Both the position numbers and the translations under genes were made by a program. A model generated the notes under the pieces. That model did no database searches. It had not been told where the DNA came from and saw nothing but the letters and a program-made list of their open reading frames with translations. Shown here in pieces: positions 54,222-62,788 of a stretch of DNA of 64,000 nt. The first letter of the stretch is position 1. Each line of letters begins with the position of its first letter. The DNA comes from an uncultured bacterium. GTDB taxonomy: Bacteria > Bacillota > Clostridia > Lachnospirales > Lachnospiraceae. Where the stretch lies: positions 31,638-95,637 of the forward strand of contig CANSYK010000005.1 of NCBI GenBank assembly GCA_947651225.1, read 5' to 3'.

Positions 54222-54700
54222 TGTAATTTCCTCCAATCAATCTGAATTTTTTTGAAAATCCAGATTGACGGGCGGAGAACGGCATCCCACGTCAAAAACA
54301 GCCCTGCGGCATGTTTTAACAAAAAACGACAAAAGAAAAACCGCAAAGGCTGTCGTACCTTTACGGCTCATGGAGATTTCAGTTCTGATATGTAGATATT
54401 TGACACCTACTTTTGGGGTATAAAGCCCCCGTGTGCTGGCGAGAATTTTTTTAACAGGCTGTCCACCCATCCCCGATATGATATATGTATATGGAAATTG
54501 CTATTTGCAGGCAATAAAAATCCCTCCAAACTTCAAAAAGCGAAGTCGGAGGGTGGTTAGGGTATGGCGAAACAGCCCACCCGAACATCGTTTTTTTTAT
54601 TTGGTGGGTCTGATTTGCTGTTTTTACATAGTAAACGCCTATATGTTATGAATAATATTCCAAGGTCACTATCAATGTTGCGTTTATTTCTTTCCAGTAA
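54222..54700. other. Non-coding gap at the start of the exporter cargo
   Basis: About 480 bases with no convincing gene. A hairpin at 54521-54554 (CCCTCC/GGAGGG with an inner CTTC/GAAG) and a second one around CCCACC...GGTGGG at 54577-54606, with a run of eight T in its loop, may end the exporter transcript. Confidence 0.45.
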
Positions 54701-55192
54701 TTATCTATTAAATGCTTTATATGTCTGTAATACAATTTCTGTATAGCATCCGCTTTCATCACAATAAGTTTTCATATCACCATTTAGATAGACAATGTAA
54801 TTTTTAAATTCTGTAATATCTGATTCTGTTTTTTTATTCTCGCAAGATATACCGTTCAACAAATTTACTATATCATCAGGGAATTCTACATATAATGCTC
54901 TTAACAAGAAACCTTTATCTGTAACTTTCATTCGCAGCTCATTTCCAGAATGGCAATTCTCCAAATAGACCGCTACTAAAGATTTCAAGCCAAACTCTAA
55001 ACAGAAGTTATTGCCTTTTACTATGCAGCCAAAACCATCATCTGCATCCAGTGAAAAATGCACATTCTGCTGCCTTGCCATTTGTTGTATTTCTTCCATT
55101 ATTTCTATACCAATCAACGCAAGTTCAATATCATTGCTATCTGCTTTAGTATAATGTTTCAAATCAAACTGGTTTTCATAAGCAACGGTCAT
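54701..55192 (-). CDS. Protein of unknown function co-translated with the ABC exporter
   Basis: A 163-residue soluble protein beginning [20 protein letters not shown]. No signal peptide, membrane segment or known motif. Its ATG overlaps the ATPase stop (ATGA), so it is made with the exporter. The composition is acidic and several Cys are scattered (CIVKGNNFCLEFG, NCHSGNE). It may be an immunity or accessory protein of the exporter; this is only positional inference. Confidence 0.6.
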   Translation of the reverse strand: MTVAYENQFDLKHYTKADSNDIELALIGIEIMEEIQQMARQQNVHFSLDADDGFGCIVKGNNFCLEFGLKSLVAVYLENCHSGNELRMKVTDKGFLLRALYVEFPDDIVNLLNGISCENKKTESDITEFKNYIVYLNGDMKTYCDESGCYTEIVLQTYKAFNR

Positions 55193-55851
55193 TTTCCTTT
55201 CCTCCCAGATTGATTTAGCCTGTCTAGCATTTTCATTTCCCCACGGTTAAGCTGTAAAACTTCATCCGCCTGCTTTGCCAGTTCATTTGAATGGGTAACG
55301 ATAACAACACATTTGTTCATCTGATGGGCACATTCTTTTAAGATATTCGCTATTTCGGCTGCGGTATCCTCATCGAGATTTCCTGTCGGCTCGTCCGCAA
55401 GGATAACCTTTGCGTCTGACGCTAATGCACGGGCAATCGCTACACGCTGCTGTTGTCCGCCAGAGAGCTTCAGAACATTTCGTCTGCTTTCTTCCTCGGT
55501 TAGTCCGACACGCTCCAAAATCGGCTGCGGCGGCAGTTTAGAAGTCAACGCCACATTTTCTTTCGGCGTTAGATAATCAATCAGATTATAGCTTTGGAAA
55601 ATGAACGCCACATTGTTTTTGCGGTGGGCGGAAAGCCCTGCTTTTTCAATATCCTTTCCGTCATAGAAAATCTGTCCGTTAGATGGGCTGTCTAAGCCGC
55701 CCATAAGAGAAAGGAGCGTTGTCTTTCCACATCCAGACGAGCCAAGAATAGCATACATTTTACCCTCTTCGAGTGACAGGTTTATAGCCTTTAATACCTT
55801 TCTTTTATTTTCATAGGCATATCCAACATTTTTAAGCTCCATAATATTCAT
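55189..55851 (-). CDS. ABC exporter ATPase, MacB/LolD type
   Basis: A 220-residue ATPase: Walker [12 protein letters not shown], signature [16 protein letters not shown], Walker [17 protein letters not shown]-loop [10 protein letters not shown]. The GNLD wording is typical of LolD/MacB ATPases that pair with FtsX-like permeases. It energises the two permeases encoded upstream (46-base gap to the nearest). ATG 55851 with GAGG 9 bases upstream. Confidence 0.93.
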   Translation of the reverse strand: MNIMELKNVGYAYENKRKVLKAINLSLEEGKMYAILGSSGCGKTTLLSLMGGLDSPSNGQIFYDGKDIEKAGLSAHRKNNVAFIFQSYNLIDYLTPKENVALTSKLPPQPILERVGLTEEESRRNVLKLSGGQQQRVAIARALASDAKVILADEPTGNLDEDTAAEIANILKECAHQMNKCVVIVTHSNELAKQADEVLQLNRGEMKMLDRLNQSGRKGK

Positions 55852-55897
55852 ACTGACTACCTCGTTTCTTTTTGTTTTACTGTGCATCATACTGAAA

Positions 55898-57190
55898 TCA
55901 CTCCATCTGTGACAGGATTTCTTTTGGCTTCAATCGCATAGCAGGGATGCAGGATATCAATACAGCTGCAATCAACAGGATAGTTCCTAAAGTCGCCACC
56001 AAAGTAAAATGCTGTGTTGTGACGATTACATTCTCTGCCGTCTTGCCGAATAATGTGCCAAGCATTCCTGCGAATTGTTTACTGGATAGATACGCCAGAG
56101 GAAATGCGGCAACTGCTATCAAGAGAGTTTCGATTGTATACTGCAAGATGACAGCAGGTTTTTCAATCCCAACCGCAAGCAGGATACCCATTTCTTTTTT
56201 TCTGCTGCGTATAGACATTGACAAAATCAGAATAATCAACACCATGCTTACAACTGTTATTACTACAATAAGCGTAGTAATCAGCGTTCCTGTATCAGAG
56301 ATAGAGCTAGAAACACGCTCATACACCTCATCATTTGCTGTGATTATAAAATTGTTCCAGTTGATAGAGGTTATTTTTTGTACTTGCTGAATAATCCCTT
56401 CAAGCTGCTCTGGGTCATTCACAAAGAAATCTGCTGAAGCATATCCAACATCCTCATAATTTTCTAACAAGGCTTTCATCGTTGTTTCACTGACAAAGGC
56501 ATTATTCGCATAATCGTAATAAGATGCTTCATTGTAATTGTTCCGTTCATCTGTCTTATCAGCTACAACTTCAAACAACCCTACAATCTTTAACTCTTTT
56601 GTCTTGTCATTTGAAAATGGGTCATTGACTGCTTGAATAGTGTCGCCAACATGAAGTCCATGTTTATCTGCAATCTCCTTGCTGATAATAATTCCATTAT
56701 CAAAAGAGAGGTCAAGCATTTCTCCATCGCACATTTCCAAAGCACCCGACAAAAACAGTGAATGATATTCTGAGTTGATACAACTATAAGAATAAAATTG
56801 ACAATCCACCATCGAATGACCTGTAGGCTCTAATTGCTCTAACCATTGTCCATTTACATCAGACAGGCACAATATCGTTCGGATAGAAGCATTGTATCCT
56901 TCAATTCCATCTACAGCAACAATCTTTTCCATCATGTCGGAAGTAAGATATTCCTGCGTACTATACGAACCGTTCCCACCATTGCCCCAGCCACCTGTCG
57001 CAGTATTGCGGCTAACGGTAAAACTTGTACCAGTAGTTCCCCTTAATTCCTCTGCCTGTTCCTCCTGTGCATCTGAAATGGCAAGCCCCGACAGCACCAG
57101 TGTTGTAATGGATAAAAGCAGGCAGAATAGAAGCAGTGTCTTTCTCCATTTTCGGGCTGTATATAAAATAGCTCTTGTCCCTAAATTCAT
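55898..57190 (-). CDS. FtsX/MacB-type ABC permease 1
   Basis: A 430-residue permease. One N-terminal transmembrane segment (LLLFCLLLSITTLVLSGLAI), a periplasm-equivalent MacB_PCD domain of about 240 residues, and three C-terminal helices of the FtsX domain. The last helix leads to AMRLKPKEILSQME, the usual end. MacB-like exporters move peptides, lipids or toxins rather than take up solutes. It and the following permease probably make a heterodimer with the ATPase. GGAGG precedes the ATG. Confidence 0.9.
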   Translation of the reverse strand: MNLGTRAILYTARKWRKTLLLFCLLLSITTLVLSGLAISDAQEEQAEELRGTTGTSFTVSRNTATGGWGNGGNGSYSTQEYLTSDMMEKIVAVDGIEGYNASIRTILCLSDVNGQWLEQLEPTGHSMVDCQFYSYSCINSEYHSLFLSGALEMCDGEMLDLSFDNGIIISKEIADKHGLHVGDTIQAVNDPFSNDKTKELKIVGLFEVVADKTDERNNYNEASYYDYANNAFVSETTMKALLENYEDVGYASADFFVNDPEQLEGIIQQVQKITSINWNNFIITANDEVYERVSSSISDTGTLITTLIVVITVVSMVLIILILSMSIRSRKKEMGILLAVGIEKPAVILQYTIETLLIAVAAFPLAYLSSKQFAGMLGTLFGKTAENVIVTTQHFTLVATLGTILLIAAVLISCIPAMRLKPKEILSQME

Positions 57191-57200
57191 TTCGTGCCTC

Positions 57201-58538
57201 CTAACTCATTTGTGATAAAATGTTTTTGGGTTTCATTTTCATAATCGGATATGCGGCAAGTGCGGTAGATACCAGACAAATCATCAATCCAAATGCCCAT
57301 ACAATCACATAATCCGTTGCGGAAATCTCCACTATAATCTCTGAAAGACCTAAATCTTCCGTAGGCTGTTTGGCTGTTTCTGCGTTCTGCGTCAAATCCA
57401 CCGTTTCATAGGTTTCCGCTGTAACCTGCGAAAGCAGCCTGCTTCCAATCTGGTTAGAAATGGCTGCACTTGCACCGTAAGAGAGAAGCAAGGCGATGGC
57501 AGCTACGATAAATACCTCAAGCAAATACTGTAACAGTACCGCCCCCTTTGAAATTCCCATTGCAAGGTAAATGCCTGTTTCGTGGATACGGCTACGCAAT
57601 CGCAAGGTCATAAACAGGGCAAGCACTAAAAAACAGATAGCAGACACAACTGCGATAGCAATAAAGACAATATTTTGCAATCCCTCCAGAGATTTCTTTG
57701 CATTTTGATAGTCTTTATCATAGCGGGTCAGCGTACAGCTATTCCAATCCACACCATTGATTTCCTGCACCTGCTCCATAATGTGGTCAAGTTCCTCTGG
57801 GTCATTTACATGAAAATCCCCAAACTGTATATTGGTTTCGTCCTCTGTTCCATAAAGCAGATAAGAAGCGGTGGCAAGGTCGGTAAAGACAATATTGTCA
57901 TATAAATCGCAGGATGGTGCAGTCCCGATGGCATCCTGCTCTTTTGTGCTTGTGAAGATTCCTGCAACCGTTACATCTGTGACACGGTTTTTATCTGTTA
58001 CATCAGAAAGCTGTATGGTGTCGCCTATGGTAAGCCCATTTCTTTCGGCAAACTTTTCATGTATCAATACTGCATTTCCATTTTCAGATGTAATGGCTTT
58101 TCCCTCCGTCAGCTTGAAACCGCCCTCGGTAAAATAACTGTCATTTTCTGAGTTGGAGCTTGCGACAATCTTTCCTGCGTTTTCATACTCTGCGGGTGTC
58201 TGAGCTGCTCCCTCCGTGCTGATTTCCAAAAGTTTTCCGTCTGTATCATAATAATTGGCATAGTAATAAGAACGCAGGATATAATTTCCGCTCAGTCCGT
58301 CTATGGAAAGTATCTGATTTAGCACACTCTCTGTAATACCCGTATCCAAGTGCTTTGCATTAATGGTAAAGTATCCCAACAAGGCTTTTTTGATATTTGT
58401 GTTTGCAGTTATTGTTGCCGACTGGATAGAAAAGCAAGTCAGCACCAGCGTTGCCATAACCAGTAAAAATGCGAGAAGTGTAGCCGTTTTTCCTTTCTTT
58501 CGCACTAAGTATAGGCACACTCGTTTCAGTAAATCCAT
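57201..58538 (-). CDS. FtsX/MacB-type ABC permease 2
   Basis: A 445-residue permease with the same layout as its partner: N-terminal helix, extracellular MacB_PCD domain, three C-terminal helices ending MKMKPKNILSQMS. It is the first gene of the exporter operon; AAGGAGG precedes its ATG. A 270-base upstream gap carries the phased GGTGGAGT sites and a -10 box. Confidence 0.9.
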   Translation of the reverse strand: MDLLKRVCLYLVRKKGKTATLLAFLLVMATLVLTCFSIQSATITANTNIKKALLGYFTINAKHLDTGITESVLNQILSIDGLSGNYILRSYYYANYYDTDGKLLEISTEGAAQTPAEYENAGKIVASSNSENDSYFTEGGFKLTEGKAITSENGNAVLIHEKFAERNGLTIGDTIQLSDVTDKNRVTDVTVAGIFTSTKEQDAIGTAPSCDLYDNIVFTDLATASYLLYGTEDETNIQFGDFHVNDPEELDHIMEQVQEINGVDWNSCTLTRYDKDYQNAKKSLEGLQNIVFIAIAVVSAICFLVLALFMTLRLRSRIHETGIYLAMGISKGAVLLQYLLEVFIVAAIALLLSYGASAAISNQIGSRLLSQVTAETYETVDLTQNAETAKQPTEDLGLSEIIVEISATDYVIVWAFGLMICLVSTALAAYPIMKMKPKNILSQMS

Positions 58539-58673
58539 GTTTCCTCCTTTTTGTCCTGTCTCATATAAGTACGCCCGCAGGACTTTTATTCATCTCGTTT
58601 TTCAGTAAGACTAATTCTTTTTTATACTACCTGCCTTTTCACCTCCTTTGCCGCTCCTTTTCTTATCTGAAGC

Positions 58674-58735
58674 ATCATAAGAATACGAAAAAAAGGTGGA
58701 GTCTGGGTGGAGTTGAGAAGTATTTTAGGTGGAGT
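58674..58735 (-). promoter_or_regulatory. Exporter promoter with three helically phased response-regulator sites
   Basis: GGTGGAGT occurs at 58695-58702, 58706-58713 and 58728-58735, i.e. at 11 and 22 bp steps, so all face the same side of the helix. On the minus strand the site nearest the gene overlaps the -35 position of a TATGAT -10 box (58674-58679). This is the classic layout of an OmpR-class activator. The same word is repeated before the regulator gene. Confidence 0.75.
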
Positions 58736-58806
58736 TGCCGTTTTAGTGCAAAGAAAAAGGCAGACGGCATCATTGCCAATCTGCCTTACAATTATGTTGA
58801 TTTGTT

Positions 58807-60168
58807 TTAAAAACCGACTGTAAACTTCACGCCGTTTTCTGTGTTTCCCAGTTTGTATGAAATGCGGTGGTGGTCGAAAATCGTCTTGACAATATACAGA
58901 CCTAAGCCGCTCCCTCCCGTATTGCGGTTGCGTGATTTATCTACACGAAAAAAGGGAATAAATAGCTGTTCCAAATCTTCATCCTTAATGTGGACGCCCG
59001 TATTATGGACGGTCAGCATGGCATCCGATAATTCTACCTCTACCTCTGCCTGCTCTGGAGAATAGATGACCGCATTATTTATAATATTGGAAACAGCCTG
59101 CTGTAAAAGCCGCTCGTCACCATGATAAAAAACATTTTGCTGTAGGTGGGAGAGCATCTTTATTTTCTTATCTTCGGCAATGCCCTTGACCTTTCTGCAA
59201 CACCTCTCTACCAGACTGGTCATATCCACTTTTTCACGCAAAAGCTGAAAATCTGAACCGCCCATTCTCGCCGCAGAAAGAATATCCTTTACGAGTATTT
59301 CCATATCTGTGGCAGTCTTTAAGGCGTGTTTCAGATAAGCGTCCCTGTCTTTATACTCGCCAACCTTATATATCATGCCCTCTAATTCACCTTTGATAAT
59401 AGTAATCGGCGTTTTCAGTTCATGGGAAACGGAAGTAAAAAAATCTATCCGTTGTCTTTCCTGCCTGCGTTGCTTTTCAATATCCGATTGTAACTGTTCG
59501 TTGGCACTTTGCAGACTTTCAAGAGCCTCGGAGAGCTGTGCGGACATTTCATTCAGACTTCCCGCAAGCTGCCCGATTTCATCACTTCTGGATTCATCGC
59601 ATTTCCAAGTCATGTCAAGCCGTGTCATCCGTTTTGCCACGCCGCATATATCAATCAACGGCTTTGAAAAATAACGGGAGCAGACATATGCGGCAATAAC
59701 GGAAATCATCAATATCATTCCTGCGATAAACGGGATAAGCTTTACCAGAATATCATAGGATTGTGCTACCGCAATAAGGCTCGCCGTTGCAAGCAGGCGG
59801 TAGTTTTTTTCTTTATATGTGAAACTGCCAGAACTGCTCAATGTCTTGGCAGCATTATTCTTTTTTTCGTCGTTGCTAATATTAACGGCAAGCATTTCAT
59901 TTCCCGCTTCGTCCTCAATCCGCACAAACGCATTGTTCCGTATAGAAAATGCGAGGATATCCTGCGATATATCTTCCCATCCACTTTTTTCAAGACTTTC
60001 GGTCAGCTTATATAAATCCGTCGTAAACTGGTTTTGAAGCTCCACTTGATAATTTTTCGGAAGAAAGACCATGACCATTCCATAAATAAGGATGCAACAT
60101 ACGGTCAGCAATAGGAACATAGTCAAAAATGTCTTTGCCCCGATACTTTCTTTAATTTTCTTTCTCAA
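58807..60168 (-). CDS. Sensor histidine kinase
   Basis: A 453-residue membrane kinase: two transmembrane segments enclosing an extracellular loop of about 130 residues, a HAMP domain (CGVAKRMTRLDMTW), the H-box SVSHELKTPITIIKG, and the ATP-binding N-box SNIINNAVIYS and G-boxes GGSGLGLYIVK. It senses an outside signal and phosphorylates the regulator encoded just upstream. The start codon is TTG (60168), overlapping the regulator stop by 17 bases. The extracellular loop has no recognised domain, so the signal is not known. Confidence 0.93.
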   Translation of the reverse strand: MRKKIKESIGAKTFLTMFLLLTVCCILIYGMVMVFLPKNYQVELQNQFTTDLYKLTESLEKSGWEDISQDILAFSIRNNAFVRIEDEAGNEMLAVNISNDEKKNNAAKTLSSSGSFTYKEKNYRLLATASLIAVAQSYDILVKLIPFIAGMILMISVIAAYVCSRYFSKPLIDICGVAKRMTRLDMTWKCDESRSDEIGQLAGSLNEMSAQLSEALESLQSANEQLQSDIEKQRRQERQRIDFFTSVSHELKTPITIIKGELEGMIYKVGEYKDRDAYLKHALKTATDMEILVKDILSAARMGGSDFQLLREKVDMTSLVERCCRKVKGIAEDKKIKMLSHLQQNVFYHGDERLLQQAVSNIINNAVIYSPEQAEVEVELSDAMLTVHNTGVHIKDEDLEQLFIPFFRVDKSRNRNTGGSGLGLYIVKTIFDHHRISYKLGNTENGVKFTVGF

Positions 60169-60823
60169 TTTTATATCCCACCCCTCTTATGGTTTCTATG
60201 TAATCCACGCCTAATTTCCTGCGGATATTTTTGATATGGGTATTTACAATCTTTTCATCGCCAAAATAATCATATCCCCATATACTGTTCAGCAGATTAT
60301 CCCGTGTAAATACACGCCCTTGATTTTCCAGAAACAATTTTAGAATTTCAAACTCACGGGCAGTAAGCGTTATGCCTGTTTCTCCAACGGATACCTCGTA
60401 GCTTTCTGCATTTAGGCAAATATCTTTATAGCGGATAACCGTAGATGTTTCATTTTTTCTGTCTGTTCTTCTTAGGACTGCTTCAATTCTCCGCACAACA
60501 AGCGGCATGGAAAAGGGCTTTGTGATATAGTCATCTGCCACCAAATCAAAGCCTTTCATCTGGCTGTCCTCATCATCCAATGCGGTCAACATAATGATAG
60601 GCGTGTCGCTTTCTTTCCGTATCTGCTCGCAGACAGCAAAACCGTCCATCTTCGGCAGCATTAAGTCAAGCAGCACTAAATTTGGATGATATGTCTGAAA
60701 TTTTTCGATACCGTCCATGCCGTCTTCTGCCAATATTGTCTTATATCCTGCATCTTCCAAAAATGCCTTAATAATGTTCTGGATAGCCTGCTCGTCCTCT
60801 ATAATTAAAATCGTCTTTGACAA
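60152..60823 (-). CDS. OmpR-family response regulator
   Basis: A 223-residue regulator with receiver (acidic pocket ILIIEDEQ, phosphorylation Asp in LVLLDLMLPKMDG, Thr in MLTALDDED, Lys in ITKPFSMP) and a winged-helix DNA-binding domain (TLTAREFEILKLFLENQGRV, NTHIKNIRRKLG). TTG 60823 is preferred as start because GGAGG lies 8 bases before it; an ATG 15 bases upstream lies before the site. It is probably autoregulated through the GTGGAGT repeats at 60858-60876 and activates the exporter operon. Confidence 0.93.
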   Translation of the reverse strand: MSKTILIIEDEQAIQNIIKAFLEDAGYKTILAEDGMDGIEKFQTYHPNLVLLDLMLPKMDGFAVCEQIRKESDTPIIMLTALDDEDSQMKGFDLVADDYITKPFSMPLVVRRIEAVLRRTDRKNETSTVIRYKDICLNAESYEVSVGETGITLTAREFEILKLFLENQGRVFTRDNLLNSIWGYDYFGDEKIVNTHIKNIRRKLGVDYIETIRGVGYKIEKEN

Positions 60824-60857
60824 TAGAAACACCTCCATAAAAAGGGTAACACATAAT

Positions 60858-60876
60858 TGTGGAGTTTCGGTGGAGT
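60858..60876 (-). promoter_or_regulatory. Phased GTGGAGT direct repeats before the regulator gene
   Basis: TGTGGAGT (60858-60865) and GGTGGAGT (60869-60876) are 11 bp apart, the same word and spacing found before the exporter operon. They lie 35 bases before the regulator start. Confidence 0.7.
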
Positions 60877-60963
60877 TACACATAAAATCTTTTTCTTACC
60901 TATTATAGCCGCTATATATTCAAAATCAAATGTGCAAATAAGATTTCTTACCTCCGATAATAG

Positions 60964-60989
60964 GAGATTAAATCTCTTATTACCAGAGA
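60964..60989. promoter_or_regulatory. Possible operator for the XRE regulator
   Basis: GAGATT/AATCTC (60964-60976) forms a short palindrome, and another AGAGATTT half site follows at 60985. It lies in the divergent gap between the response regulator and XRE genes. Confidence 0.35.
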
Positions 60990-61065
60990 TTTCACATCGT
61001 TTTATAGGATACCACATCTCTGTAAAATAAAAAGGTAAAAATTCAGAGTACAGGTGGTGGAACTT

Positions 61066-61428
61066 ATGGACAAAAGGAACAATGATTTTGACTTTGATTT
61101 CAGACCGCTAGGACTGGCAATCAAAAAAGCCCGTAAAGCCCAAGGCGTAACCAGAGAACAGCTTGCAAATATCATCGGCTATAATCCCAGACATCTCCAA
61201 GCTGTCGAAAACGAAGGGCAGTATCCAAGCATAGAGCTGTTTCTCCAACTCATCACAATGTTTGACGTATCAGTTGATGAGCATATACATATGGAAGAAA
61301 AGCCGAAAAAAAGCTCTATCCGCAGGCGTTTGGATGCTATGCTTGACCAACTGGACGATAAGGAGCTGTCCGTCGTCGAAGCAACCGTAAACGGACTGTA
61401 CAAGGCAAAAGAGCAAACAGAGGAATAA
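61066..61428 (+). CDS. XRE-family transcriptional regulator
   Basis: A 120-residue DNA-binding protein. LGLAIKKARKAQGVTREQLA, NIIGYNPRHLQAVENEGQ and YPSIELFLQLITMFDVSVDE form a standard helix-turn-helix of the Cro/cI class, followed by a helical tail. ATG 61066 has AGGTGG 8 bases upstream. Diverging from the two-component operon, it may control that gap or the element itself. Confidence 0.88.
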   Translation: MDKRNNDFDFDFRPLGLAIKKARKAQGVTREQLANIIGYNPRHLQAVENEGQYPSIELFLQLITMFDVSVDEHIHMEEKPKKSSIRRRLDAMLDQLDDKELSVVEATVNGLYKAKEQTEE

Positions 61429-61475
61429 GCCCCTCTGTTTTTCCTTTTTACCGCACCAAAAGCTATTTCAATCTA

Positions 61476-62264
61476 CTACATTTTCTGGTTATGGCATGAA
61501 CTGCCTGCATATTGAAATTGCGGCTCATACAAATGAAATGAAAAGGTTTCCCTGTCCACAAAGCCCACCGTTTTATCGCTGTCGTACAATTCAAGCAGAA
61601 ATGCCGCCATCTGTGTGCTTGTATGATAAGTACCAAATAATCTGTCATAATCATAATTCCTGACGTCATTCGCAATTTTCCCAAATTCCGTTTTTGTTGC
61701 GGCAGGGGCTAATACCTTTGCCTGCATTTTTGCATGGGCAGCTTTTAACTCCCACGCCAAGCCCTCCGTAAAAGCACTGACATAAAACTTTGCAGCACAA
61801 TATGTTACCGCATTAGGCACAATCGTATAGCCGCCGCAGGAAGAAATATTGATAAGCTGTGTCCCCTCTGTATCTTTAAAGTCACGGACGAACAGGGAAG
61901 AAAAAACAGTGAGGGCTTCCACATTCAAGTGCAGCATCCGACTGATTTTCTCCAAATCCTGATTCCCGACGCTGCCATAATTTCCAAATCCTGCATTGTT
62001 CACCCATGTCCTCAGCGGATATGATTTTATGCTCTCGTATAACTGGAGAACATTTTGGGGAACAGTTAAATCCGCAGCTTTAACCATAATATCAAGCATC
62101 GGATGTAAAGCTAAAATTTCCTGCCTTAAAGTTTCCAGTCTGTCTTTTCTGCGGGCAACAAGGATTAGGCTGCTCCCACGCTCCGCAAAAGCTTTTGCCG
62201 TTTCATACCCTATCCCCGAACTTGCCCCTGTGATTACCGTGTACTTTTCTGTGTTTTGTACCAT
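61476..62264 (-). CDS. Short-chain dehydrogenase/reductase
   Basis: A 262-residue classical SDR: TGASSGIGYETAKAFA (NAD(P) binding), WVNNAGFGNYG, ISSCGGYTI with the catalytic Ser and YCAAKFY with the YxxxK pair. ATG 62264 has GAGGAGG 8 bases before it. The substrate is unknown. A divergent MerR-type regulator gene lies 82 bases away and the promoter between them has the MerR 19-base spacer. Confidence 0.92.
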   Translation of the reverse strand: MVQNTEKYTVITGASSGIGYETAKAFAERGSSLILVARRKDRLETLRQEILALHPMLDIMVKAADLTVPQNVLQLYESIKSYPLRTWVNNAGFGNYGSVGNQDLEKISRMLHLNVEALTVFSSLFVRDFKDTEGTQLINISSCGGYTIVPNAVTYCAAKFYVSAFTEGLAWELKAAHAKMQAKVLAPAATKTEFGKIANDVRNYDYDRLFGTYHTSTQMAAFLLELYDSDKTVGFVDRETFSFHLYEPQFQYAGSSCHNQKM

Positions 62265-62296
62265 TTGCAAAACCTCCTCTTTGCTGATATAATACG

Positions 62297-62327
62297 AGCA
62301 TACAATGTAGAGTAAACTCTATGTCAA
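62297..62327 (-). promoter_or_regulatory. MerR-type promoter of the SDR gene
   Basis: On the minus strand TTGACA (62322-62327) and TATGCT (62297-62302) are 19 bases apart, too long for normal use. The spacer holds the dyad TAGAGTAAACTCTA (62308-62321), as expected for a MerR protein that untwists the DNA to activate. Confidence 0.75.
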
Positions 62328-62346
62328 GAGATAAGAGGTGATTTTT

Positions 62347-62718
62347 TTGGAATATTCCATAGGTGAATTTTCAAGGCTGACAAATTTAGGGATACATACC
62401 CTGCGTTACTACGAGCATGAAAATCTGATTACGCCGAAACGCAATTCCAGTAACCGCCGCTGTTATTCGGACAAAGACCTTGCATGGATTGAATTTATCA
62501 AGCGTCTGAAAGACACGGGTATGCCGATTAAAGAAATACAGCGTTATGCCGAACTGCGGACAAAAGGCGACATTACCCTTAATGAGAGAATGGAAATGCT
62601 GACCGTGCATCGTGAGTCCCTTAATGAACAGATAAAAGTATTGCAGGAACATATGGCAAAGCTGGACGATAAAATTGATTTTTACCGCCAAGAAATAGAA
62701 CGCACGTTAAAAGGATAA
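62347..62718 (+). CDS. MerR-family regulator
   Basis: A 123-residue regulator: YSIGEFSRLTNLGIHTLRYY, RNSSNRRCYSDKDLAWIEFI and a C-terminal dimerisation coiled coil. TTG 62347 is chosen because AGAGG lies 8 bases upstream; a GTG at 62338 is inside that site. It most resembles the TipA/aldehyde-responsive group by length, with no metal-binding Cys pair near the C-terminus. It should control the SDR gene and itself. Confidence 0.9.
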   Translation: MEYSIGEFSRLTNLGIHTLRYYEHENLITPKRNSSNRRCYSDKDLAWIEFIKRLKDTGMPIKEIQRYAELRTKGDITLNERMEMLTVHRESLNEQIKVLQEHMAKLDDKIDFYRQEIERTLKG

Positions 62719-62788
62719 CAGAACAAGCAATATGCTTTATAGCTCCCAATTATGTATTTAGATGCCACCCATAACGGATGGCATCTCT

